Of a stretch of DNA of 64,000 nt, positions 25,083 through 33,083 are shown piece by piece. The first letter of the stretch is position 1; each line of letters begins with the position of its first letter. A program made the translations under genes and the position numbers. Source of the DNA: JALYOC01 sp036675345. GTDB taxonomy: Bacteria > Myxococcota > Myxococcia > Myxococcales > Myxococcaceae. Location: the NCBI GenBank assembly GCA_036675345.1, contig JAKFFE010000033.1:207365-271364 (forward strand), written 5' to 3'. The notes under the pieces were generated by a model, which did no database searches, had not been told where the DNA came from, and saw only the letters and a list, made by a program, of their open reading frames with translations.

Positions 25083-25442
25083 TTACGAGGCTGTCGCCTT
25101 CTGAACGGCCAGGATCAACGCCGGCAGCTCGAACGGCTTGGTCAAGGTGGCGGAGACCCCAAAGGAGGTCACGTCCCGGAGCAGGTTGGGGGAGGCGCTG
25201 ACCACCACGGTGCGGGCGATCACCTCCGGGCGGGAGGCCTTGAGCGACTCCAGCACGTCCAGCCCGGTCATCACCGGCATCAGCAGATCCAGCACCATCG
25301 CGCAGGGCTGGGGGTTCTGCGCCAGCCAGCGCACCGCCTCCATCCCGTCCGGGACGGAGACCACCTGAAAATCGGAGAACTCCAGCGCGTCGACCACCGA
25401 CTCGCGGATGCTCTCGTCGTCTTCCACCACCAGGACACGCAC
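25083..25442 (-). CDS. Single-domain response regulator (CheY-like)
   Basis: The 119-residue protein is a lone receiver domain. The acidic pocket is VVEDDES, the phospho-accepting Asp is in MVLDLLMPVMTG, the conserved Ser/Thr in VVVSAS and the Lys in LTKPFE. No output domain is present, so it acts through protein contacts or as a relay. The frame starts with GTG at 25442. It is the first gene of a pair with the PAS/GAF histidine kinase downstream, which makes that kinase its probable donor. Confidence 0.92.
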   Translation of the reverse strand: MRVLVVEDDESIRESVVDALEFSDFQVVSVPDGMEAVRWLAQNPQPCAMVLDLLMPVMTGLDVLESLKASRPEVIARTVVVSASPNLLRDVTSFGVSATLTKPFELPALILAVQKATAS

Positions 25443-25471
25443 GGGGGGTGCACCGTACAGGGGTTCTGGGC

Positions 25472-26365
25472 CTAGGCCCAGTTTCGGGGCTGGCGCAGCA
25501 CCTCCACCAGCCGCGCCTCCTCCGAACCCGGCGCGGGATGGTGATCGTAGACCCAGCGCACCCGGGGGGGCAGGGACATCAGGATCGACTCGGTCCGCCC
25601 CCTGGTCTCCAGCCCGAAGGTGGTGCCCCGGTCGTAGACCAGGTTGAACTCCACGTAGCGGCCGCGGCGGATCTCCTGCCAGGCCCGCTGGGCCTCGGTG
25701 AACGGCAGGTCCTTGCGCCGCTCCACGATCGGCAGGTAGGCGGGCAGGAACGCGCGGGCGCAGTCCTCCACCAGGGCGCGTTCGCGCAGCAGGGATCCTC
25801 CCAGGTTCTCGAAGAAGATCCCGCCGATCCCCCGGGCCTCCTCGCGGTGGCGGAGGAAGAAGTACTCGTCGCAGGTGTGCTTGAAGCGGGGGTAGTAGGC
25901 CGGGTCGTGCCGGTCACAGGCCGCCTGGAACGTCCGGTGGAAGTGCTGGGCATCCTCGTCGAACAGATAGTAGGGCGTCAGGTCCGCGCCCCCGCCGAAC
26001 CAGGCCTTTCCCCCCTGCTGGATGAAGCGGAAGTTGGCGTGGACGGTGGGCACCATCGGGTTGCGGGGATGGAGCACCAGCGAGATCCCGCCTGCCCAGA
26101 ACACGGTGCCCTCCCCCTGCAGCCGCTTGGCGAAGGCCTCCGGCAACTCGCCGAACACCACCGAGGTGTTCACCCCGGCCTTCTCGAACACCGCCCCGTC
26201 CTCCAGCACCCGGGCCTGGCCACCGCCGCCGCCGGCGCGCTCCCAGCGGTCCTCGCGGAAGCGCTGCGACCCGTCCAGCCGCTCCAGCGCCTCGCAGATC
26301 TCCAGCTGCAGCCCGCGGATCAACGCCGGGAACTCCTGCTGGATGCGGGCAACCTCCGCCTCCAT
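25472..26365 (-). CDS. hemF: Oxygen-dependent coproporphyrinogen III oxidase
   Basis: This 297-residue enzyme converts coproporphyrinogen III to protoporphyrinogen IX with oxygen, in heme synthesis, in the cytoplasm. Family blocks are clear: GGGGGQARVLEDGAVFEKAG near the start, NPMVPTVHANFRF, WFGGGADLTPYY, the HFHRTFQAACDRHDP region, and C-terminal GRYVEFNLVYDRGTTFGLE with GRTESILMSLPP. The length is typical. The ATG at 26365 directly follows the TAG stop of the preceding gene, so the two are in one transcript. Confidence 0.97.
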   Translation of the reverse strand: MEAEVARIQQEFPALIRGLQLEICEALERLDGSQRFREDRWERAGGGGGQARVLEDGAVFEKAGVNTSVVFGELPEAFAKRLQGEGTVFWAGGISLVLHPRNPMVPTVHANFRFIQQGGKAWFGGGADLTPYYLFDEDAQHFHRTFQAACDRHDPAYYPRFKHTCDEYFFLRHREEARGIGGIFFENLGGSLLRERALVEDCARAFLPAYLPIVERRKDLPFTEAQRAWQEIRRGRYVEFNLVYDRGTTFGLETRGRTESILMSLPPRVRWVYDHHPAPGSEEARLVEVLRQPRNWA

Positions 26366-27127
26366 CTACTGGCCTCCCAGGGGGCGGGGGGCGTGGAACT
26401 CCATCTCCCGCAGCCGCTGGGCCGGGTTGCCGGCGCTGTCGAAGCCTTCCACCAGCGCGCGGTAGGCGCGACCGTCATCGAAGGTGAAGGTCCCGCTGCA
26501 GGCGTCGTGGCCGATCCACACCTCGCTGCCCTGGACCGGGGCGAAGTAGGTCTGGACCTTGAGCGGACCGCGGGCGCGCCGGATCGAGAATACCAGATAG
26601 GAGGGGCTCTCCTCCTTCAGGCCCAGCCGGAAGCGCAGCTTGCGGGTCTTCTTGTCGCTGCCCGCCGTCACCAGGTACCGGCCCTCGGCCACGTTGGGCT
26701 TCTCCACCCAGCGAGGGCCCTTGTCGTCGCTGCCCTTGCCGGTGCTCCACTGGGGGCCGTCGGGGGCGTTGAGCAGGCTGCCCTGGGAGAGCTTGCCCAG
26801 CTCCAGCCGGTAGGTGCGGTTGGACTTGAGCAGCGCGCGGGGCCGGAGGATCACCGCCGCCCTCCCCTCGTCGCTGCGCCAGCCCTTGAGCACGGTGACG
26901 GTGGTGGCGTCGTCGTCCGCCCGCAGGGTGAGGGTGGCGCCGATCAGGTCCCACACCCGGTCCGCGTCGGGGCCGATCCCCTCCAGGATGAAGCGGCTGT
27001 TGGTGGGGACCACCGCCCCGGGGAGCGGGAACAGCTGCAGTCCTTCGGTGAGACAGGCCTTGGGGTCCGCGGCGAGGGCCGAGGTGCCCAGGAACACTGC
27101 AAGCAGGCAGGAGGCGATGCGGAGCAT
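26366..27127 (-). CDS. Secreted protein of unknown function, upstream of hemF
   Basis: From the ATG at 27127 the product is 253 residues with a Sec signal peptide (LRIASCLLAVFLGTSALA, cleaved before ADPKAC). The mature part is beta-rich with two Cys-containing segments (PKACLTEGLQLFP and GHDACSGTFTFDDG), and its N-terminal half (LPGAVVPTNSRFILEGIG) looks like a bacterial Ig-like fold. The 12 extra residues back to 27163 are unlikely. The stop abuts the hemF start, so co-transcription is expected, though a heme link is not evident from the sequence. Confidence 0.78.
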   Translation of the reverse strand: MLRIASCLLAVFLGTSALAADPKACLTEGLQLFPLPGAVVPTNSRFILEGIGPDADRVWDLIGATLTLRADDDATTVTVLKGWRSDEGRAAVILRPRALLKSNRTYRLELGKLSQGSLLNAPDGPQWSTGKGSDDKGPRWVEKPNVAEGRYLVTAGSDKKTRKLRFRLGLKEESPSYLVFSIRRARGPLKVQTYFAPVQGSEVWIGHDACSGTFTFDDGRAYRALVEGFDSAGNPAQRLREMEFHAPRPLGGQ

Positions 27128-27187
27128 GTAGGGGCCTGACGCGGGCCTTCCGGAGGGATTCATTCCGTCCGGGAAGGAGGACCGCGA

Positions 27188-27481
27188 TCAATGAATCGGG
27201 TTGTCGTTCTCCAGCAGCTGGATCGGACCGAACTTGGCCTCGAACTTGGCCACGTTGTCCTGCATCGCCAGCAAGAGCCGCTTCATGTGCTTGGGGTTGG
27301 TGATCACCCGGGACTTCACCTTGGCCTTGGGCTGCTGGGGCTGGACGTAGATGAAGTCGATCGTGAACTCGGTCTCGGTGTGGTTCACCAGCGCCATGTT
27401 GACGTACATCCCGTCAGCGATGGCGTCGTCGAGCTGGATTTGAAGCTGGATCTCGGGCGGCTTGTTCGGGTGGTCAGCCAT
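27188..27481 (-). CDS. DUF3467 protein
   Basis: This 97-residue protein matches the DUF3467 family in both size and pattern: an acidic start (IQLQIQLDDAIADGMYVNMA), NHTETEFTIDFIYVQP, a KAKVKSRVITNPKHMKRLL block and NVAKFEAKFGPI. The family is widespread in bacteria and its role is not known. It was not seen in a start-to-stop frame of its own because the frame runs on upstream without a stop; the ATG at 27481 gives the typical family start. It is divergent from the esterase-glpK operon by 66 bp. Confidence 0.9.
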   Translation of the reverse strand: MADHPNKPPEIQLQIQLDDAIADGMYVNMALVNHTETEFTIDFIYVQPQQPKAKVKSRVITNPKHMKRLLLAMQDNVAKFEAKFGPIQLLENDNPIH

Positions 27482-27547
27482 GTGGAATGTCCATACCGCT
27501 TGCCCCTCCCCGTTGCTAGGGTCTCCGGTCTCGTGCTTTCGCCTCGG

Positions 27548-28321
27548 ATGGACCCGGAGAAGACGGCGCCCTTCGAGCTGGGCTCGGGCGACCCTTCCGT
27601 GCTGTTGATCCACGGTTTCACCGGCAGTCCGTGGGACCTGCGGCTGCTGGGGGACGCGCTGGCCGCCCGCGGCTTCCACGTCAAGGGGCTGCGCCTGCCC
27701 GGCCATGGGGCCACCCCGGAGGCCTTCGAGACCGCCAGCCAGCGGGACTGGGAGCAGGCCTGCGAGGATGCCCTGGGAGCGCTGGCGGTGCGCCGGCCGG
27801 TGTTCGTGGCCGGGCTGTCGATGGGGTCGCTGCTGGCGCTGCGGCTGGCGGCCCGGTTCCCCGCCCAGGTGGCGGGGCTGGCCCTGATGGCCCCGGCGCT
27901 GCAGTTCCGCGACCGGAGGCTGGGGCTGGTCAAGGCCCTGCGCCGGGTGCCGGTGCTGCCGCTGTTGCAGCCCCATCTGGAGAAGAACCGCAGCGACCTG
28001 GAGGATCCCGCCGCGCTGGCCCAGGCGCCGATCCTCCCCCGGGTCCCCACCCGCAGTCTCCACGACCTGCTCACCCTCCAGGAGGACGCGGAGGCGGCGG
28101 TCCCCAACGTCCGCGCCCCCACCCTGGTGGTGATGGCCCGGCAGGACCACGTGGTGGACTACGCGGTGGGGGACCGGCTGGTGCGGCGGCTGGAGAAGGC
28201 GCACGAGGTCCGGCGGCTGACCCTGGAGCGCGGCTTCCACATCATGACCCGCGACCTGGATCACCCGCGGCTGTCCGCGGAGGTCGGCGACTTCTTCCAG
28301 CGCATCTGGGCGCGCTTCTAA
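27548..28321 (+). CDS. Carboxylesterase / monoacylglycerol lipase-like hydrolase
   Basis: The 257-residue protein is an alpha/beta-hydrolase of the carboxylesterase/monoacylglycerol lipase type. It has the oxyanion-hole strand VLLIHGFTGSPWDL, the LPGHG loop, the nucleophile elbow GLSMGS, the acid in ARQDHVVD and the catalytic His in GFHIMTRD. No signal peptide is present. The ATG at 27548 is preferred; the upstream open frame overlaps the divergent DUF3467 gene. glpK begins 18 bp after its stop, so the two form an operon in which the esterase could supply glycerol for the kinase. Confidence 0.92.
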   Translation: MDPEKTAPFELGSGDPSVLLIHGFTGSPWDLRLLGDALAARGFHVKGLRLPGHGATPEAFETASQRDWEQACEDALGALAVRRPVFVAGLSMGSLLALRLAARFPAQVAGLALMAPALQFRDRRLGLVKALRRVPVLPLLQPHLEKNRSDLEDPAALAQAPILPRVPTRSLHDLLTLQEDAEAAVPNVRAPTLVVMARQDHVVDYAVGDRLVRRLEKAHEVRRLTLERGFHIMTRDLDHPRLSAEVGDFFQRIWARF

Positions 28322-28339
28322 AACAGGGGACACATCCGC

Positions 28340-29830
28340 ATGGCCACCCGACGCAAGTACGTGATGGCGATCGACCAGGGCACCACCGGCAGCCACGTGC
28401 TGATCTTCGACGATCGGCTCAAGCTGGTGGGCAAGGGCTACCAGGAGTTCGAGCAGCACTTCCCCAAGCCAGGCTGGGTGGAGCACGACCTGCTGGAGAT
28501 CTGGGACACCGTGCAGCGCTGCATCACCCAGGCGCTGCGCGGGGCCAAGCTGAAGGGCAAGGACATCTCCGCGATCGGGATCACCAACCAGCGGGAGACC
28601 ACCGGGGTGTGGCGGCGGGGAGATGGCCGGCCGATGCACCGGGCGATCGTGTGGCAGGACCGGCGCACCTCGCCGCAGTGCGCGCAGCTCAAGGCCCAGG
28701 GGCTGGAGCCGAAGGTGAAGGAGCGCACCGGGCTGGTGCTGGATCCCTACTTCTCCGGCACCAAGCTGGGGTGGATCCTCCAGAACGTGAAGCGGGCCCG
28801 CGAGCGCGCCGAGAAGGGCGAGCTGTGCTTCGGCACCATCGACACCTGGCTGGTGTTCAAGCTGACCGGACACAAGGCGCACGTCACCGACGTCTCCAAC
28901 GCCAGCCGCACCCTGCTGATGGATCTGCGGACCCTGCAGTGGGATCCGGAGATGCTGCAGCTGTTCGGGGTGCCGCCGCTGATGCTGCCGCAGATCCGGG
29001 GCTCGTCCGAGGTCTACGGGGTGACCCGGGGGATGGAGGCGCTGCCGGATGGGATCCCGATCTCCGGGATGGCCGGCGACCAGCAGGCGGCGCTGTTCGG
29101 CCAGGCCTGCTTCTCCCCCGGGGAGTCCAAGTGCACCTACGGCACCGGGGCGTTCTTGCTGATGAACACCGGGGAGAAGCCGGTCACCTCCACCTCCGGC
29201 CTGCTGACCACCGTGGCCTGGAAGCTGGGGAATCGGCCCGCGAACTATGCGCTGGAGGGCAGCGCCTTCATCGCCGGCGCCGCGGTGCAGTGGCTGCGCG
29301 ACGGGCTGGGGCTGATCAAGAACGCCGCGGAGGTGGAGAAGCTGGCCCGCACCGTGGAGACCACCGGGGAGGTGGTGTTCGTGCCGGCGCTGGCCGGGCT
29401 GGGGGCGCCCCACTGGCGGCCGGACGCGCGGGGGATCTTCGCCGGGATCGACCGCTCCACCACCAAGGCCCACCTGGCCCGGGCGGTGCTGGAGGGGGTG
29501 GCGTTCCAGATCCGGGACCTGGCGGACTGCATGCGCAAGGACAGCGGGAAGGACATCCCCGCCTTCAAGGTGGACGGGGGCGCCGCGGCCAACGACCTGA
29601 TGATGCAGTTCCAGGCGGACGTGCTGGGGACGGAGGTGGTCCGGCCGAGGAATCTGGAGACCACCAGCCTGGGGGCGGCGTTCCTGGGAGGGCTGGGGGC
29701 GGAGGTGTGGGCCGGCACCGACCAGCTGCGGGAGGCCTGGAAGGCCCAGAAGAGCTTCTGGCCGAAGATCTCCGCCGAGGAGCGGGGCCGGCACCTGGAC
29801 AAGTGGCGGCGGGCGGTGGAGCGGGCCTGA
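28340..29830 (+). CDS. glpK: Glycerol kinase
   Basis: The 496-residue enzyme phosphorylates glycerol to sn-glycerol 3-phosphate with ATP. FGGY-kinase features are complete: AIDQGTTGSHVLIFD near the start, NQRETTGVW, the signature GTIDTWLVFKLTG, the C-terminal signature GISGMAGDQQAALFGQ-type segment and GTGAFLLMNTG, and KVDGGAAANDLMMQFQAD. The length is normal. It follows the esterase gene with 18 bp between them; the ACAGGGGAC before the ATG is a usable ribosome binding site. glpD lies elsewhere in the window. Confidence 0.97.
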   Translation: MATRRKYVMAIDQGTTGSHVLIFDDRLKLVGKGYQEFEQHFPKPGWVEHDLLEIWDTVQRCITQALRGAKLKGKDISAIGITNQRETTGVWRRGDGRPMHRAIVWQDRRTSPQCAQLKAQGLEPKVKERTGLVLDPYFSGTKLGWILQNVKRARERAEKGELCFGTIDTWLVFKLTGHKAHVTDVSNASRTLLMDLRTLQWDPEMLQLFGVPPLMLPQIRGSSEVYGVTRGMEALPDGIPISGMAGDQQAALFGQACFSPGESKCTYGTGAFLLMNTGEKPVTSTSGLLTTVAWKLGNRPANYALEGSAFIAGAAVQWLRDGLGLIKNAAEVEKLARTVETTGEVVFVPALAGLGAPHWRPDARGIFAGIDRSTTKAHLARAVLEGVAFQIRDLADCMRKDSGKDIPAFKVDGGAAANDLMMQFQADVLGTEVVRPRNLETTSLGAAFLGGLGAEVWAGTDQLREAWKAQKSFWPKISAEERGRHLDKWRRAVERA

Positions 29831-29923
29831 CGAAGCGCTGGTCCCCGGGGATGTGGTCGTGGCGCCCCCTATCCACGACCTTCCGGACTTCGGTATCCTG
29901 CGGGTTCTTTCGGGGGGAGTCTG

Positions 29924-30304
29924 ATGTCACATGGGCCAATCCTGGTCGTCGACGACGACCAATCTCAGGCGGAGCTGCTTCGCGAGTGGCTGGTGGAGCA
30001 CGGGCTGCAGGTGGACCTGGCCGGCAATGGGAGGGTCGCCCTGGAGCAGGCCACCCGCCGCCGACCCTCGCTGATCCTGCTGGACCTGATGATGCCGGTG
30101 ATGACCGGCTACGAGTTCCTCCGCCACCTGTGGGCCAGCGAGACCCTGCAGGACATCCCGGTGGTGGTGATCAGCGGCGCCCATGTCGCCAACCCCGGAG
30201 GCACGGTGGGCTTCCTGCGCAAGCCGATCGACCTGGGGGAGCTGTTACGGGTGGTGGCGCCGTACCGCTCGGACTCTGCGGTGCTGGCGGTCTCGCAACC
30301 GTAG
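29924..30304 (+). CDS. Single-domain response regulator (CheY-like)
   Basis: This is a 126-residue stand-alone receiver domain. The acidic pocket is VVDDDQS, the phospho-accepting Asp lies in LLDLMMPVMTGYEF, the Ser in VVISGAH and the Lys in LRKPIDLG. The last 15 residues after the domain (SDSAVLAVSQP) are a short tail. There is no kinase gene next to it, so it is an orphan. GGGGGGAG upstream of the ATG at 29924 is the ribosome binding site. Confidence 0.93.
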   Translation: MSHGPILVVDDDQSQAELLREWLVEHGLQVDLAGNGRVALEQATRRRPSLILLDLMMPVMTGYEFLRHLWASETLQDIPVVVISGAHVANPGGTVGFLRKPIDLGELLRVVAPYRSDSAVLAVSQP

Positions 30305-30369
30305 CGGCAAGCTGTCCTCTTCCGTAAGCGCGCTCCCGGCCGGGGCTCTGGCGCACCCGAGGTGTCTTC

Positions 30370-31584
30370 GTGAGGCCAAGCTGCGCGGTGGTCGCCCTGC
30401 TGGTGTTGACCGGCTGTCCCGGCGGAGACGAGGGCCCCTGCCCGATCTCCTCCACCTTCGTGGCCAGCCCGCCCTCGGTGGCCCTGGATCCCTCCGGCTC
30501 CAGCTTCCTGGCTCCGGGCCGGGTGAGCGTGCGGGTGCACAGCCCGGGAATCGGCTTCTGTCCCAACGGACGGCAGACCTTCGCGGAGGCGGTGGAGGTG
30601 ACCGTGACCGGGCCGGAGGGAACGCCGCTTCCCTCCCAGGTCCAGAACAACGGCTTTGGGATGGTGGACGTGGAGGTGGAGGCGGCCACCCCCGGCTGGT
30701 ACCACCTGGAGGCGAACTTCCTCCCCTCCTATGGCCTGGCCCAGCAGGACTTCCTGGTCAGCCGGCCGCTGACCGAGACCACCACCCTCACCCTGGGGGC
30801 GCGTTGCCAGCGGTTGAATCGGACCCGCCTCGGCACCTGGATCTGCGACCAGCGGGTGTTCCGGGGGACGGAGCTGGCGGATTCGATCAGCGAACCCGTC
30901 TCCCGCTGGGTGTCTGGGGCGCAGGTGTGGACGGTGGCCCTGGGGAGGGTGAACCGCTTCACCGACACCGGGAGCGGACCGCTGGTGCTGACCGCCAGCG
31001 GGGTCACCCCGGTGGAGCAGGTGCTGGCCGCGGCGGGGATGGGTGAGGACGCGCTCTTGATCCGCAACAGCGGACAACTGGCGCGGCTGGAGGCGCTGCC
31101 GGACGGAGGAATCGCCGAGACCCACCGCGGCCAGATTGGCTTTGGCAGTGTCCTTCACGTGGAGGACGGCCGGGTGCTGGTGGACGAGTTCGGCAACGGG
31201 CTGCAGGTCCTCCGCCCGGACCCCACCGACGCCGGCTTCCTGCCGGTGGGGCCCAGCCGGAGCATCCCGGGAGTGGTGGGATCCAGCGCGGAGGGGATCT
31301 GGGGCGGGAGAGAGGAGATCGTCCGCCTCTTCGCCCCCGGCCCGGAAGGGGTGGCTTCGCGCGCCGCCAGCAGCGTTCCGGCGGACCTGACCCTGCAGTC
31401 CCGGGCCGCCGGGCCGCCGCTGCTGCACCCGCGGGTGGGCGTCCCCGGCCAGGCCACCTTCCGGGTCACCGACGGAGGGCTGGAGCTGAGGCACCTGCAG
31501 GAGCAGCACTTCCTGGAGGGCCTGGAGACCGACTACGGGTGGCGCCTGATCTCCGCGGACCAGACCGAGATCCTCAGCTGGTAG
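30370..31584 (+). CDS. Lipoprotein of unknown function
   Basis: The 404-residue product starts (GTG) with a short signal peptide and lipobox LTGC. The mature part is beta-rich. The N-terminal portion (SGSSFLAPGRVSVRVHSPGI) looks Ig-like, and the C-terminal part has repeating short strands with DGG and EDGRVLVDEFGNG that suggest a beta-propeller. No catalytic motif was seen. It follows the orphan receiver gene by 65 bp in the same direction but may be unrelated. Such predicted surface lipoproteins are frequent in this window. Confidence 0.75.
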   Translation: MRPSCAVVALLVLTGCPGGDEGPCPISSTFVASPPSVALDPSGSSFLAPGRVSVRVHSPGIGFCPNGRQTFAEAVEVTVTGPEGTPLPSQVQNNGFGMVDVEVEAATPGWYHLEANFLPSYGLAQQDFLVSRPLTETTTLTLGARCQRLNRTRLGTWICDQRVFRGTELADSISEPVSRWVSGAQVWTVALGRVNRFTDTGSGPLVLTASGVTPVEQVLAAAGMGEDALLIRNSGQLARLEALPDGGIAETHRGQIGFGSVLHVEDGRVLVDEFGNGLQVLRPDPTDAGFLPVGPSRSIPGVVGSSAEGIWGGREEIVRLFAPGPEGVASRAASSVPADLTLQSRAAGPPLLHPRVGVPGQATFRVTDGGLELRHLQEQHFLEGLETDYGWRLISADQTEILSW

Positions 31585-31733
31585 TTCAGGGACGTGGGGG
31601 CGGAACACTGTGAAGCTTCGCCGCACACCGGCGTGCGCGAGGGAGAAATACGCCTCAAAACCGGGTGGGCCGACAATGTAGGCGTACGGACCACTCGCCG
31701 CGTCAAGGCGGCGTCCTGACAGGAGATTTCGCC

Positions 31734-32381
31734 ATGACTGCCCCCATTTCGAACCGCCCCGCCGCCGTCGCCCCTGTTTCCCCCCGCCCGTCCACGCCGT
31801 CCGTCCCCTTCGAGGTCAAGAACATGATGACCGGCCTCGAGGTCCAGAAGGGCGAGAGCTCGATCCGCCTGACCGGAGATCCGGGCGCGCCCTCGCATAC
31901 CTTCGGCGGGATCCTGAGCGTGGACTTCTTCGGACGCGGCGACGGGCTTGGCGCCGGCGGGAACGTCTTCATCCAGCCGCACGACCGGCGGTCGCTGCCG
32001 GAGGTGGCCCGGGAGCTGGCGAAGTCGATCAACGACGAAGGGCTGGTGCAGGCGAACGTCACCGAGAACAGCGACGGGTCGGTCACCCTCGACTTCAAGC
32101 CGCAGCCGCTGAAGACCGCCATCGCCAGCGTGCTCAAGGGCCACTGGGGCGAGGCGGACAACTTCGTCAACACCCAGGAGGCGCGCGCGCTGGTGGATCT
32201 GGCGAAGGCGGACGGGAAGATCGACCCCACCGAGCGCCATGAGCTGAACACGCTGATGGTGGGCTGGACCTTCCACTCCGACGAGGACGGCGTGGCCAAG
32301 GGCGCCAAGTTCGAGACCCCGACCCTCAGCGGCACCGCGGGAGCGGAGATCCAGCGGGCGCTCAACGCCGAGAAGGCCTGA
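31734..32381 (+). CDS. Uncharacterised soluble protein
   Basis: The 215-residue product lacks a signal peptide and starts with a Pro/Ala/Ser-rich stretch. It has a central beta-rich half (SIRLTGDPGAPSHTFGGILS) and a helical C-terminal half with DLAKADGKIDPTERHELNTL, which is like the TerB/EF-hand pattern ADGKIDxxE. The ATG at 31734 is 7 bases after a GGAG (GACAGGAGATTTCGCC). It converges with the barrel gene at 32441, with a strong hairpin between. No function can be given. Confidence 0.72.
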   Translation: MTAPISNRPAAVAPVSPRPSTPSVPFEVKNMMTGLEVQKGESSIRLTGDPGAPSHTFGGILSVDFFGRGDGLGAGGNVFIQPHDRRSLPEVARELAKSINDEGLVQANVTENSDGSVTLDFKPQPLKTAIASVLKGHWGEADNFVNTQEARALVDLAKADGKIDPTERHELNTLMVGWTFHSDEDGVAKGAKFETPTLSGTAGAEIQRALNAEKA

Positions 32382-32407
32382 TTGCACCTCGAACCACTCA
32401 GGGCACC

Positions 32408-32441
32408 GCCGGCGAGAGGACCTTCCGGGGTCCTCTCCGGC
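32408..32441. terminator. Bidirectional hairpin between convergent genes
   Basis: AGAGGACC and GGTCCTCT form an 8-bp perfect stem with a six-base loop, extended by a GCCGG/CCGGC helix after a two-base bulge. It fills the gap between two convergent stops, the expected place for a terminator serving both genes. Confidence 0.7.
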
Positions 32442-32956
32442 TAGAACAGGAACTTCGGCCCCACGGCGAGCATCACCTCGGCGCTGGGAACACCGCTGGA
32501 CGTGGCGGAGAAGAGGATCTGTCCTCCACCGCTGGCTTCAAACGTCCAGGCGAAGTGGGGGCCGAAGTACAGGTTGTAGGACAGCGCCAGACTGAGACCC
32601 GGACCCACCTGAATCTCGTAGAAGTGCCGCGCGTAGAGCCCCCCGAGGATCGCCACGTCGAAGACCGAACCCGCGCCGTACCCGTCGCGGTCGTCCAGCC
32701 GGTGAAGGAGGTAGCCGGCGCGCGCCCAGCCGAAGCCGCCGCCCAGTCCCATCACCACCAGGCCGCCGGCGGCATCCACCCGCCACCGACCGTGCGTCAC
32801 CGAGAGCTGCAGGCCGGGGGAGAGCGGGTAGCCCACCATCAAGTGAATCCCCACCGCGCTGGCAGGAGGGTCGATCTCCGCGGCTGAAACATTGGAGGCA
32901 GCCAGGCAAAGGAGCAGGGCGACGGTGCGCATGCCGCGCGGCACAGCATTGGCCAT
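32441..32956 (-). CDS. Outer-membrane beta-barrel-like protein
   Basis: From the ATG at 32956 (or 32932, eight residues later) the protein has a signal peptide (RTVALLLCLAASNVSAAE) and a barrel-like mature chain (AVGIHLMVGYPLSPGLQLSV, GVPSAEVMLAVGPKFLF) ending in Phe. About 171 residues suits an eight-stranded barrel. It lies 58 bp from the operator before the divergent beta-lactamase-like lipoprotein gene. The start is not marked by a good ribosome binding site. Function unknown. Confidence 0.75.
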   Translation of the reverse strand: MANAVPRGMRTVALLLCLAASNVSAAEIDPPASAVGIHLMVGYPLSPGLQLSVTHGRWRVDAAGGLVVMGLGGGFGWARAGYLLHRLDDRDGYGAGSVFDVAILGGLYARHFYEIQVGPGLSLALSYNLYFGPHFAWTFEASGGGQILFSATSSGVPSAEVMLAVGPKFLF

Positions 32957-33014
32957 GCCAACCGGATGGAGCGAGTGGTGGGCCGTCGGTGCGACCACGC
33001 GGGTCTTCCACCGT

Positions 33015-33030
33015 GTGCAGCCCGCTGCAC
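33015..33030. promoter_or_regulatory. GTGCAG-N4-CTGCAC palindrome before the beta-lactamase-like gene
   Basis: GTGCAG-CCCG-CTGCAC is a perfect inverted repeat, with a further TGTGCA at 33034. It lies 53 bases before the ATG at 33084. Elements with the same arms and spacing lie before the lipoprotein genes at 42333 and 61533, so it looks like an operator for a dimeric regulator. Confidence 0.6.
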
Positions 33031-33083
33031 GACTGTGCAACGGCACTTGTTGGGCTGGTGGTGGACGGGCTAATCCGGCCGGG

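Noticed and set aside
31646..31664. CGCAC-N6-GTGCG inverted repeat upstream of the gene at 31734 as a fourth operator of the GTGCAC family
   Set aside because: Arm sequence and spacing differ (five-base arms, six-base gap), so I did not group it with the three clear sites.
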